Shown here: piece by piece, positions 25,878-34,100 of the stretch | How positions within the stretch are numbered: position 1 is the stretch's first letter | How the letters are laid out: every line of letters starts with the position of its first letter | NCBI RefSeq assembly: GCF_020884755.1 | Contig: NZ_BPWE01000004.1 | Span: 124,001-188,000 of the forward strand | Direction: 5' to 3' | From: Bifidobacterium mizhiense | Lineage (GTDB): Bacteria > Actinomycetota > Actinomycetes > Actinomycetales > Bifidobacteriaceae | Length of the DNA: 64,000 nucleotides | Notes under the pieces: generated by a model | What the model saw: only the letters and a program-made list of their open reading frames with translations | Database searches by the model: none | Told to the model about the DNA's origin: nothing | Position numbers and translations under genes: made by a program

Positions 25878-26719
25878 CGTGCCTCCTTCTTGTCCCCGCC
25901 TGCATCCCAGATCAGACGGTCGGCGGCAAAGACCGGGCCGTCCTTGCAGACCTTGAGCCTGCCGTCCACGGTGTCGACCACGCAGGCCACGCAGGTGCCA
26001 TAGCCGCACCCCATCCGGGACTCCATGCAGCACTGGGCAGGCAGGCCGGCCTTACGGGCCCAGGCGGCCACGGCCCGCATCATGGGCAGGGGGCCGCAGG
26101 TCAGGATGATGGTCCGCTCAGGATCGATGTCGCCGCGAACCCGGTCCAAAAGGGTTATCACATCCCCGGAGGCATTGTCGATGGATTCCAGCCGATCGGT
26201 CAGCGAGCCCATGATGGCATCCGCGAACCGATGGTCCCGATAGCCCAGCAAGGCGGTGGTACGCACTCCGGACCGACCTTGCAGGCACTGGGCTGCGCGG
26301 ATCAGCGGGGGGACGCCCAGGCCGCCACCCACCAGCAGATAGTGAGCCGGTTTCTCCAGGTCGAAGCCATGACCCAGGGGTCCCAGCAGGTCCACAGCCA
26401 TGCCTGGCTGCAGTCGGGAGAACTCGTAGGTCCCCTGGCCCACTACGGCGAAGATGATCTCAATCTGCTCGCCCTCCAAAACCCGGCTGATGCCGAAGGG
26501 CCTGGGCATCATGGTCATCCGGTCGGCCGAGTAGAGGTTGATGAAAGCTCCTGCCGGGGCGTGGGCTGCCAGGTAGGGGTCGCGGATGAGCATCCGCCAG
26601 ACCTGCCGGTCCAAGGGCTCCATGCCGGTGACCTGGGCGGTGCGCCGTCCGGGCAGTCGGCCTGCTTCTTGGGCCTGCTCCTCCACCTGGCTGGTGGATA
26701 TGAAGAGGTTGGGTTTCAT
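25874..26719 (-). CDS. pyrK: Dihydroorotate dehydrogenase electron transfer subunit
   Basis: Passes electrons from PyrD to NAD+ through FAD and a [2Fe-2S] cluster. The 281-residue protein has the FAD-binding RPFGIS (after MTMMP), the NAD domain start LLVGGGLGVPPL and LTCGPLPMMRAV. A C-terminal Cys group (CMESRMGCGYGTCVAC plus one later Cys in KVCKDGPVF) holds the cluster. ATG 26719 overlaps the pyrF stop by 4 bases. Confidence 0.95.
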   Translation of the reverse strand: MKPNLFISTSQVEEQAQEAGRLPGRRTAQVTGMEPLDRQVWRMLIRDPYLAAHAPAGAFINLYSADRMTMMPRPFGISRVLEGEQIEIIFAVVGQGTYEFSRLQPGMAVDLLGPLGHGFDLEKPAHYLLVGGGLGVPPLIRAAQCLQGRSGVRTTALLGYRDHRFADAIMGSLTDRLESIDNASGDVITLLDRVRGDIDPERTIILTCGPLPMMRAVAAWARKAGLPAQCCMESRMGCGYGTCVACVVDTVDGRLKVCKDGPVFAADRLIWDAGGDKKEAR

Positions 26720-27777
26720 CGGGCCTCCTTGATCGCCTGATTGAGATCGTCCTTCATGGCCTGCGCGGCTTGGCGGGCATCGCGGGTGACCATACCCAGG
26801 GCCGCCTGAACGCTCAGCTGCGGGCTGTAGTCCGGATCCTTCCGCCAGGCTGCGATGATCCCCCGTGAGGAGTTGACCACAGCGCCGCCGCCGGACCGGT
26901 CGAACATGGGCGCCACGTCGGCCGCCGAACCACCCTGGGCTCCGTAGCCGGGGACCAGGAAGAAGGTGTGGGGCATGGCCCGGCGCAGCAGTGCGCCGTC
27001 CTCGGGGTGGGTGGCGCCGACCACGGCGCCAAGTCTGGAGTAACCTGATTGGCCGATGGAGGACTGCCCCCAGGATTCGACCAAGTCGCCCAGGCGCTGA
27101 TAGATAGTGCCGCCGCCCGAGTTCACGTCCAGGCCCAGTTCCTGGATCTGGCTGCCCGAGGGGTTGGAGGTGCGCACCAGGGCGAAGAGGTCTCCCTGGA
27201 TGTGTCCGGCTGCCTCTAGGAAGGGTTCAACACCGTCGGAGCCCAGGTAGACATTGATGGTCAGGGCATCCTCGTACCAGGGGAACCTCCCGCCTGTTGG
27301 GGCCGACCCATCCACTGCCTGCCCCTGATTGAAGGGCAGGGGAAGCCCGTCCAGGTGGGCGGCATAGGCCTCGGCCGTGGAGCCGATGTCCCCGCGCTTG
27401 ACGTCACCGATGACATAGAGGCCGCGGTCGGCTGCAGCCCGGCAGGTGCCGGTGTAGGCCCTGATGCCCCAGGGCCCCAGGGCCTCGTACATGGCGATCT
27501 GGGGCTTGACTGCGGGCACCAGGTCGCCCACGCCTTCCAGGATGGACAGGTTGAAGCGCAGATAGGCCCGGGCCAGGTGGTCCGCCCAGACGGCCTGAGC
27601 CTGTTCGCCCTGGGTCTGCTGCGGATCCTTGGGGTCCAGGCCCATCTGGGCCATGCTCCCGGCGGCGCGCTGCCGGGCCTGTTCGATCAGCTGGCTGGGC
27701 AGCAGTTCCGGTCGCGGATCCAGGCCGACCACGGTCGGATTCTGCTTGTCCTGGATGAGCGCGGTCAGTCGGTCCAT
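26716..27777 (-). CDS. pyrF: Orotidine 5'-phosphate decarboxylase, type 2
   Basis: Converts OMP to UMP. The 353-residue protein is of the longer type 2 group found in actinobacteria. VGLDPRPELLP is at the N-terminus, VIGDVKRGDIGSTA holds the catalytic Asp-Lys-Asp set, and VPGYGAQGG with NSSRGI forms the phosphate-binding part. An insert after residue 45, rich in Gln and Asp, and another after LPLPFNQG account for extra length. The start lies 2 bases after the pyrC stop and its end overlaps pyrK. Confidence 0.94.
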   Translation of the reverse strand: MDRLTALIQDKQNPTVVGLDPRPELLPSQLIEQARQRAAGSMAQMGLDPKDPQQTQGEQAQAVWADHLARAYLRFNLSILEGVGDLVPAVKPQIAMYEALGPWGIRAYTGTCRAAADRGLYVIGDVKRGDIGSTAEAYAAHLDGLPLPFNQGQAVDGSAPTGGRFPWYEDALTINVYLGSDGVEPFLEAAGHIQGDLFALVRTSNPSGSQIQELGLDVNSGGGTIYQRLGDLVESWGQSSIGQSGYSRLGAVVGATHPEDGALLRRAMPHTFFLVPGYGAQGGSAADVAPMFDRSGGGAVVNSSRGIIAAWRKDPDYSPQLSVQAALGMVTRDARQAAQAMKDDLNQAIKEAR

Positions 27778-27779
27778 GC

Positions 27780-29159
27780 TCAGATCCTTTCCCTGGTGAT
27801 GACACGGCTTGCGGGCAGGCGGGAGAAGACCAGATGCCCATCCTTGATGGTGGCCATGATCCGTCCGGTCAGTTCCGCCCCGGCGAAGGGGGTGTTCCTC
27901 GCCTTGGAGTGGAAGCGGTTGGGATCAACCTTCCACTTGGCCTCAGGATCCAAGATGACCAAGTCGACGGGTGGCTGGCCAGCCTTATTGACCGTGTTGG
28001 CCATGTACGAGGGCAGGTCTTCGGGCAGGAACCGGTGCATGCCCATGAGCTCTGCTGGAGCTAAGGACATGAGCTCGATCAGGCGGTCATGGCTGATGAG
28101 CCCGCTTTTGACCAGGACCTGGTTGCAGACCGCGTAGGCAGTCTCAAGGCCGATGATGCCGTTGGGGGCATCCTTGAGCCCCAACGCCTTCTCAGCAAGA
28201 GTGTGGGGGGCGTGGTCGGTGGCGATCATGTCCACAGTGCCGTCGGCCACGGCCTCAAGGGCAGCCTGTTGGTCGGCGCGGGACCGCAGCGGAGGGTTCA
28301 TCTTGGCCATGCTGCCGCAACGCAGCAGGTCCTCGTCACAGAGGGCCAGATAGTGGGGTGCGGTCTCGCAGGTGATCGGCAGACCATGGGCCTTGGCCCG
28401 GCGGACAGCTTCGAACCCGCCGTCGGTGCTGACATGTTGCAGATGCACCCTGGTGCCGGTGCGTTCTGCCAGGGCGATGTCCCGATTGATGATGGCGGTC
28501 TCGGTGGAGGCTGGAATCCCCTCCAGTCCTAGCTGGCGGCTGACAGCACCAAGGTTGACCTGACCGTGCTCGTGGTGTTCACAGTGGTCCAGGATGGGCA
28601 GATCGAATTCCCGGGCATTGGCGGCCACAGCCTCAAGGGCCTGATCGGCGACGGCCGAGCCGTCGTCACTGATGGCCACTACAGGGTGTGCCCATCCGTG
28701 GCCGGGCAGGTGCCCCGACCAGTCGTCTGGGTTTGAGGCCTGACGGCCTGCCCGGTCCTTGGTAGCAGCCACGCAGAGGGCATAGTCCACCGGCAGGCAC
28801 AGCCCGTGGTCACGTTCATAGGATTCCAGGTATTCGATGACCGTGCGCCCGTCGGCCATCTTCGCCTGGCCGTCCATGGCGGGCTGGGTATTGGGCATGA
28901 GCAGTATCAGCCCGTAGCCTCCGGCCGCTGCGGCAGCTGCGCCGGTGACCATATCCTCTTTATCGGTCTGCCCAGGGTCGCGCAGGTGGACGTGGGGATC
29001 GACCAGGGCCGGAGCCAGTACCAGCCCCGAAGCGTCTATCTGATCCGCCCCCGCCGACATGGCACCGGTCTCGTCGATCAGCGCGTTTTCGACTGCCTGG
29101 GGAAGCACCAGATCGACCGCCCTGCCGTTGCGCCAATCAGTCAACCCCAGTAGCCGCAT
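27780..29159 (-). CDS. pyrC: Dihydroorotase
   Basis: Closes carbamoyl aspartate to dihydroorotate. The 459-residue amidohydrolase has the metal-binding DPHVHLRDPGQTDKED, the middle MPNTQP, LPILDHCEHH and the C-terminal Asp motif ATDHAPH. It is a class I enzyme, the form often paired with ATCase. ATG 29159 is one base after the pyrI stop (TGA-C-ATG). The upstream open frame, which overlaps pyrI, is not supported. Confidence 0.94.
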   Translation of the reverse strand: MRLLGLTDWRNGRAVDLVLPQAVENALIDETGAMSAGADQIDASGLVLAPALVDPHVHLRDPGQTDKEDMVTGAAAAAAGGYGLILLMPNTQPAMDGQAKMADGRTVIEYLESYERDHGLCLPVDYALCVAATKDRAGRQASNPDDWSGHLPGHGWAHPVVAISDDGSAVADQALEAVAANAREFDLPILDHCEHHEHGQVNLGAVSRQLGLEGIPASTETAIINRDIALAERTGTRVHLQHVSTDGGFEAVRRAKAHGLPITCETAPHYLALCDEDLLRCGSMAKMNPPLRSRADQQAALEAVADGTVDMIATDHAPHTLAEKALGLKDAPNGIIGLETAYAVCNQVLVKSGLISHDRLIELMSLAPAELMGMHRFLPEDLPSYMANTVNKAGQPPVDLVILDPEAKWKVDPNRFHSKARNTPFAGAELTGRIMATIKDGHLVFSRLPASRVITRERI

Positions 29160-29160
29160 G

Positions 29161-29574
29161 TCAGTCTTCAGCCTTCTCGTCGCAGTAGTCGCAGCGGTAG
29201 ACCCCGGCATCGTCCAGGTGGAAGCGTTGGTCCACGCCGGTCTCCACCGTGGTCACACAACGGGGGTTGACACAGGTGATGACGTTGACCAGATGGTTGG
29301 GGCGGTCCGGCTGATGCTTACTGACGATCCTGCCCTGCCGGACCACATCGACGGTGGCCTCGGGGGCGATGAACCCCAGGGCGGTCAGGTCCAGATCCCC
29401 GGTCTGCTCGATCTTGATGATGTCCTTGGACCCGTACTTGCGGCTGTCCGTGTTCATGATCAGGGCCAGCCTGGTCTTCGCCGGGTCCACGCGCAGGTAG
29501 TGCAAGACCTTCAGGGCTGTGCCCGCACGAACGTGGTCGATGATGATGCCATCAACAATACTGGTGACCTTCAT
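29161..29574 (-). CDS. pyrI: Aspartate carbamoyltransferase regulatory chain
   Basis: Binds nucleotides and zinc and makes ATCase allosteric. The 137-residue protein has the N-terminal nucleotide domain (GIIIDHVRAGTALKVL) and a zinc domain with four Cys in two pairs, CVNPRC and YRCDYC. The ATG overlaps the pyrB stop as ATGA and its stop lies one base before pyrC. Feedback control of the pathway by end products is therefore expected. Confidence 0.95.
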   Translation of the reverse strand: MKVTSIVDGIIIDHVRAGTALKVLHYLRVDPAKTRLALIMNTDSRKYGSKDIIKIEQTGDLDLTALGFIAPEATVDVVRQGRIVSKHQPDRPNHLVNVITCVNPRCVTTVETGVDQRFHLDDAGVYRCDYCDEKAED

Positions 29575-30578
29575 GCCGCCACCTCCTTCTGCTTGCGGTA
29601 ACCGGGCAGCTCGTCACCCAGCAGGGCGCTCTCCAGGGCCATTCTGACCAGCATGCCATTGCGGACCTGCTGGAAGTAGGCCGCACGCGGATCATCGTCC
29701 ACCTCCACGGCAATCTCATTGACCCTGGGCAGCGGGTGGAGAATGGCCATGTCGGGGCGCGCGGACCGAAGCTTGTCGGCATTCAGAATGTAGGTGTCGC
29801 GCAGGCGCAGGTAATCGTCCTCGTTGAAGAATCGCTCCTGCTGGACACGGGTCATGTAGAGCACGTCCAGGTCACCGATGACCCCGTTCAGGTCCCCGGT
29901 CTCACGGTAGGTGCAGTCAGCCGAGGAGCGAATCCTCTCCAGGACGTATTCGGGGGTACGCAGCTCGTCGGGACTGATCAGGACGAAGTCCACATGGCCC
30001 AGGCGGCAGAGGGTGGTGATCAGGGAGTGGACGGTGCGGCCGAAGGTCAGGTCCCCGCACAGACCGATGGTCAGGTGGTTCAACCGACCCTTGCGGGCGC
30101 GGATGGTGGCCAGGTCGGTCAGGGTCTGGGTCGGGTGCATGTGTCCACCGTCGCCGGCGTTGATGACCGGGACCGTGGCTGCCTGGGAGGCCACCAGAGC
30201 GGCCCCTTCTTTGGGGTGGCGGATGGCCACGATGTCGGCGTAGTTGGAGACCGTCTTCAGGGTGTCGCTGATGGACTCCCCCTTGGAGACGCTGGCCAGC
30301 TGGGCGCCGGCGAACCCGATGACCTGGCCGCCCAGACGGAGCATGGCCGTCTCGAAACTGAGCCGGGTGCGGGTGCTGGGTTCATAGAAGAGCGTAGCCA
30401 GGACCCGGCCGTCGCAGGTGTGGGCCACCTGGCGGCGATGGGTATCGATGTAGGCCGCCCGATCCAGCAGGTCCAGGATCTGGGTCATGGGAATGTCGTC
30501 GAGGGTTACCACACTTCGCCCACGAAGGGGAACGACGGCGGAAGAGGTGTTGGATGCGTGATCAACTTGTTGGGACAA
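29571..30578 (-). CDS. pyrB: Aspartate carbamoyltransferase catalytic chain
   Basis: Joins carbamoyl phosphate and aspartate, the first committed step of pyrimidine synthesis. The 335-residue protein has the carbamoyl-phosphate motif YEPSTRTRLSFE, the 80s-loop SVSKGES and the aspartate-domain HPLPRVNE. The start is TTG 30578, preceded by GGAAGGTGA; no ATG or GTG in frame has a better site. It is first in the operon pyrB-I-C-F-K-D-E, with nearly every joint overlapping. It begins 70 bases after glnE, behind a short palindrome. No pyrR gene is in the window. Confidence 0.95.
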   Translation of the reverse strand: MSQQVDHASNTSSAVVPLRGRSVVTLDDIPMTQILDLLDRAAYIDTHRRQVAHTCDGRVLATLFYEPSTRTRLSFETAMLRLGGQVIGFAGAQLASVSKGESISDTLKTVSNYADIVAIRHPKEGAALVASQAATVPVINAGDGGHMHPTQTLTDLATIRARKGRLNHLTIGLCGDLTFGRTVHSLITTLCRLGHVDFVLISPDELRTPEYVLERIRSSADCTYRETGDLNGVIGDLDVLYMTRVQQERFFNEDDYLRLRDTYILNADKLRSARPDMAILHPLPRVNEIAVEVDDDPRAAYFQQVRNGMLVRMALESALLGDELPGYRKQKEVAA

Positions 30579-30593
30579 CGGCTCACCTTCCTC

Positions 30594-30607
30594 AAGGTGG
30601 CCACCTT
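30594..30607. promoter_or_regulatory. 14-bp palindrome in the pyrB leader
   Basis: AAGGTGGCCACCTT is a perfect palindrome 16 bases before the pyrB start codon. On the minus strand TATGCT, a possible -10 box, lies about 17 bases upstream of it, so it would fall near the transcription start. It could be an operator or a small hairpin near the ribosome site. The function is inferred from position only. Confidence 0.4.
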
Positions 30608-30648
30608 ATGTGACCTGAACAAGCATACGACCCCGGATGGACCCAGGG

Positions 30649-33600
30649 TCAGCCTCCGTAGAAGAGCCTTTCCATGACCTGCCTGCAGCGGCGCATGGCC
30701 GCCAGCAGCTCGTTGACAAAGTGCTGGCCCCGGTGGGCCGGGTAGCCCAAGCAGACCGCGATGCCTCCCAGAACCTGACCATCGTCAGGCAGGATGTCCG
30801 CCTGGGAAACACGTCCGGACCAGAGGAAGTTGGCGTTGCGGGCAGCCGTGCAAAGCACCCAGCTGCGGCGTAGGGCCTTGGCATCCTTGGTCTGGATGAG
30901 TCCCGCAGCCTCCAGGGCGTCCAGGGCTGTCAGCGTGCCGGTGACCTGCAGCTCAGGCAAATCGTGGGCATGGCGCAGCTGGAGGAGCTGAACCGTCCAC
31001 TCCACGTCAGACAGCCCTCCCCGACCAAGCTTCAGATGCCGGTCCCGACGCACGCCGCGCGGCAGTCGCTCAGCCTCCATCCGGGCCTTGAGCCGGCGAA
31101 TCTGTCCCAGTTCCTCCTCGTTGGGTGGCAGCTGAGGGTAGCGCAGCGGATTGGCCGTACCCTCCAGAAAGGCCTTGGCCAGGTCCGCATTCCCGGCTGC
31201 AAACCTGGCCCGGATCAGGGCCTGATGTTCCCAGGTCTCGGACCATTCTCGGTAGTAACGCTGGTAGGAGTCCAGGGATCGCACCAGAGGACCCTGGCGT
31301 CCTTCGGGGCGCAGGTCAAAGTCCAGATCGATGCCGGGTTCCAGGCTGGCCCGTCCAGCCAGGACGGCCCGCAGGTCGGCGGTCACCCCACGTGCGAATT
31401 CCGCCGCCTGGTCCTGGTCGGCGCCCGAGGCTGGACGATAGATCAGCATGATGTCAGCGTCCGAGTTGAAGTTGACCTCCCTGCCTCCGTAGCGGCCCAT
31501 GCCGATCACAGCCAGATCGGCTGGTGCACTAGCCTGTTCCAGGCGGTGGTCCACGGCCCAGTCCAAGGCTGCATTGATGGCTGCATCATAGACATCGGAC
31601 ATGCCCGCCAGACAGGCCTGCTGATCGTCCACCCCGCTCATCCAGCCCAGTCCAATACGCTCGATCTCCTGTCGGCGCATGGCCCGCACTGCGGTGGCGA
31701 ACTCCTCCAGCGAGTCCGCATGACGGGTGCGATAGGCCGCGGCGCGCTTGTCAAGGGTGGCTCGATCACGGGGGATCATATCCTGGTCATGGCCCAGCCA
31801 GGTGACCGACTGGACGGACCGGGCCAGGGCGCCGGACAGGTAGCGCGAGTTGGACAGGACGTGGCAGAGTCGGCGGGCGGCCGAGGTGGAGTCACGAAGG
31901 AAGCCCAGGTATGTGCTCTTGCCGCCGAAGTGCTCCTCCAGGGTTCGCCAGCCCAGCAGTCCCATGTCCGGATCCTGTCCCTCCCCCAGCCACTGGAGAA
32001 CGGCAGGCATGAGAATACGGTTGATCCGCGCCGATCGGGTCACCCCTGTAGTCAGCGCTGTAACGTGGCGGATGGCTGCATCGGGGTCGGCAAAGCCGAT
32101 GGATGCGAACCGTGCGCGAGCCGCCTGCGGGCGCAGGCTGACCTCGTCCTCGTCCACCTGGGCATTGATGGGTAGCATGGGGCGGAAGTAGATGGCCTGG
32201 TGAAGGTTGCGGACCTCGATCCTGGTGGCCTGGTATTGGGCCAGCATCTGGTCGGCATGCAGACCGAAGGCCCGGGCCAGCCGTCGCAGATCGCGGTTGT
32301 TCTCCAGTTCCTCCAGGCTGGGTGGCCGCTGGCCGAGGGTACCTGAACGGTTGATTTTCGGAAAGAGATGGGTGCGACGCAGCTGCCAGATCTGCAGACG
32401 ATGCTCCATGACCCGCTCGAACCGATAGTCGTGATCCAGCAGGTCGCCGTGCCTGGCAGAGATGTAGCCGCCCTGGGCCAGTGCCTGCAGGGCATCCAGG
32501 GTGGCCGGACAACGCAGATCGGGGTCGCTGGAGCCATGGACCAGCTGGAGCATCTGGATGGTGAATTCCACGTCCCGCAGACCCCCCTGACCCAGCTTGA
32601 TCTCACGCTCCTTGCGGTCCTCGGGTATCAGTCGTTCCACACGTTGGCGCATCCGCTGGCAGTCGTAGACGAAGTTGGGACGCTGGCAGGCACCCCAAAC
32701 CAGGGGTTCGATCATCGCCGCATACTCCTGGCCCAGGGCCTTGTCGCCCGCGACAGGACGGGCCTTGAGCAGGGCCTGGAACTCCCAATTTTCAGCCCAT
32801 TGGGCATAGTAGTCAGCGTAAGAGGCCAGACGCCGCACCAGGGGGCCGTCACGCCCCTCTGGCCGAAGGGCGGTATCAACCTTCCAAAGCGGCGGCTCGG
32901 TCGATCCGGGAATGACCGCCTGGCAGACTCGCTGCAGGAGGACGGCCATGGCAGTGCCCACAGCGATGGGATCGGTCTCCTTCGAATCGGTCCCTGATGC
33001 CGGCTCCACCAAGTACATGATGTCCACATCGGATACGTAATTGAGTTCCTGGGCGCCCAGCTTGCCCATGCCAATGACGGTCAGACGGCATGAATCCGCA
33101 TCGGGAACCTGACGGCAGGCGATGCTCAGGGCACCCTGCAAGGCAGCATCGGCCATGTCGGACAGGGCCCGGCTGATTGCTGGCTCCAGCTCCAGGGGAT
33201 CCTCAGCTGCCAGATCCCGGGCCATGACGGCAGCCAGTTGCAGCCGGTATTCAAACCGCAGTGCATCGGCGTAGGCCGCCAGTGAGGGCGCCGAATCCGA
33301 ATTCTTCTCCACCCGGTCCAAGGCGTCAAGAACCCGCTTCTTCCTGGTTTCCGCCGGACAGTCAGCCAAGTGGTCGTGGTCAAGGGCGGCTGCCTCTACC
33401 AGCTCCGGCCGCGAGCGCATCAGTCGCCCCATGGCCTCCGAGGCCCCCAGCACCCGGATCAGCGACTGGGCGGCATCTTGGTTTTCCTGCGGGGATCCGG
33501 CCAGAAAGTCCGGCCTGGCTCCCTGCGGGTACTGCTCCAGAATTCGTATCAGCCCAGCAAGGGCTTCGTCAGGATCACAGGCCTGCTCGAGGCTCTGGAC

Positions 33601-33729
33601 CAGGGTTTGCTCCAGCTCCCGATCGTCCACCAGACGGCTAAGCCGATCCAGCCTGACCCGGGCCTTGTCCAGGTCGTGCAGCCCAAGGTGGATCAGGGTC
33701 GAAGTGGTCGGTTGCGCTGGATCTTCCAT
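30649..33729 (-). CDS. glnE: Bifunctional glutamine synthetase adenylyltransferase/deadenylase
   Basis: Adds AMP to glutamine synthetase and removes it, matching its activity to nitrogen supply. The 1026-residue protein has two nucleotidyltransferase domains. The N-terminal (removase) one has GMGKLGAQELNYVSDVD; the C-terminal (transferase) one has GMGRYGGREVNFNSDADIM. Each is followed by a helical domain, with LGQGGLRDVEFTIQ and LGRGGLSDVEWTVQ marking them. ATG 33729 has GGGGATGA upstream, and a perfect TATAAT lies about 66 bases before the start. The 70-base gap to pyrB means glnE and the pyr operon may be co-transcribed in part. Confidence 0.95.
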   Translation of the reverse strand: MEDPAQPTTSTLIHLGLHDLDKARVRLDRLSRLVDDRELEQTLVQSLEQACDPDEALAGLIRILEQYPQGARPDFLAGSPQENQDAAQSLIRVLGASEAMGRLMRSRPELVEAAALDHDHLADCPAETRKKRVLDALDRVEKNSDSAPSLAAYADALRFEYRLQLAAVMARDLAAEDPLELEPAISRALSDMADAALQGALSIACRQVPDADSCRLTVIGMGKLGAQELNYVSDVDIMYLVEPASGTDSKETDPIAVGTAMAVLLQRVCQAVIPGSTEPPLWKVDTALRPEGRDGPLVRRLASYADYYAQWAENWEFQALLKARPVAGDKALGQEYAAMIEPLVWGACQRPNFVYDCQRMRQRVERLIPEDRKEREIKLGQGGLRDVEFTIQMLQLVHGSSDPDLRCPATLDALQALAQGGYISARHGDLLDHDYRFERVMEHRLQIWQLRRTHLFPKINRSGTLGQRPPSLEELENNRDLRRLARAFGLHADQMLAQYQATRIEVRNLHQAIYFRPMLPINAQVDEDEVSLRPQAARARFASIGFADPDAAIRHVTALTTGVTRSARINRILMPAVLQWLGEGQDPDMGLLGWRTLEEHFGGKSTYLGFLRDSTSAARRLCHVLSNSRYLSGALARSVQSVTWLGHDQDMIPRDRATLDKRAAAYRTRHADSLEEFATAVRAMRRQEIERIGLGWMSGVDDQQACLAGMSDVYDAAINAALDWAVDHRLEQASAPADLAVIGMGRYGGREVNFNSDADIMLIYRPASGADQDQAAEFARGVTADLRAVLAGRASLEPGIDLDFDLRPEGRQGPLVRSLDSYQRYYREWSETWEHQALIRARFAAGNADLAKAFLEGTANPLRYPQLPPNEEELGQIRRLKARMEAERLPRGVRRDRHLKLGRGGLSDVEWTVQLLQLRHAHDLPELQVTGTLTALDALEAAGLIQTKDAKALRRSWVLCTAARNANFLWSGRVSQADILPDDGQVLGGIAVCLGYPAHRGQHFVNELLAAMRRCRQVMERLFYGG

Positions 33730-33794
33730 GACTCATCCCCTGCCTTTGCTTAAGGCTCCACAACGACTCTGATGTCTGCGGAACCGGTACAGGC

Positions 33795-33800
33795 ATTATA
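33795..33800 (-). promoter_or_regulatory. glnE: -10 box of the glnE promoter
   Basis: On the minus strand the bases read TATAAT, a perfect sigma-70 -10 hexamer, 66 bases before the glnE start. No good -35 box was found 16-18 bases upstream, so an activator may be needed. Confidence 0.5.
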
Positions 33801-33814
33801 GGGGTGACGGGTCG

Positions 33815-34015
33815 TCAGCCTTTACGCCCCTCCCGGAAGGCGCAGACGGCACAGTATACGGTGACAACAGTCAGGCACACGGTGAAGATCAGTGTGGGCC
33901 ATGTCAGCAGGCTGCCGTCCCGCACGGCCTCAGCCAAGGATTGGACCAGCCAGATGGCGCAGGCAGCAGCAGTCAGGCCATACATCCGAGAACGGGCCTT
34001 GCCGGTGATACGCAC
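33815..34015 (-). CDS. Small two-helix membrane protein
   Basis: A 66-residue protein with a basic N-terminus (KARSR) and two hydrophobic stretches, about residues 11-30 and 40-60, ending in REGRKG. The start is GTG 34015, preceded seven bases upstream by AAAAGGAG, a strong site, which is why I call it. It follows the sugar transporter operon after a hairpin terminator and precedes glnE. I do not recognise a family. A second small membrane protein lies on the other side of this transporter locus (40423-40743). Confidence 0.6.
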   Translation of the reverse strand: MRITGKARSRMYGLTAAACAIWLVQSLAEAVRDGSLLTWPTLIFTVCLTVVTVYCAVCAFREGRKG

Positions 34016-34055
34016 GATTGTGCTCCTTTTTGCAGATGTTCGAAAGGTGAATGAT

Positions 34056-34090
34056 GGCTTAGGGGACGTGAAGTGCCCGTCCCCTAAGCC
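34056..34090 (-). terminator. Terminator of the sugar ABC transporter operon
   Basis: A perfect 13-bp stem (GGCTTAGGGGACG at 34056-34068 with its complement at 34078-34090) and a 9-base loop, 10 bases after the permease stop. On the minus strand a moderately T-rich run (ATCATTCACCTTT) follows. Confidence 0.75.
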
Positions 34091-34100
34091 GATGGTCAGG

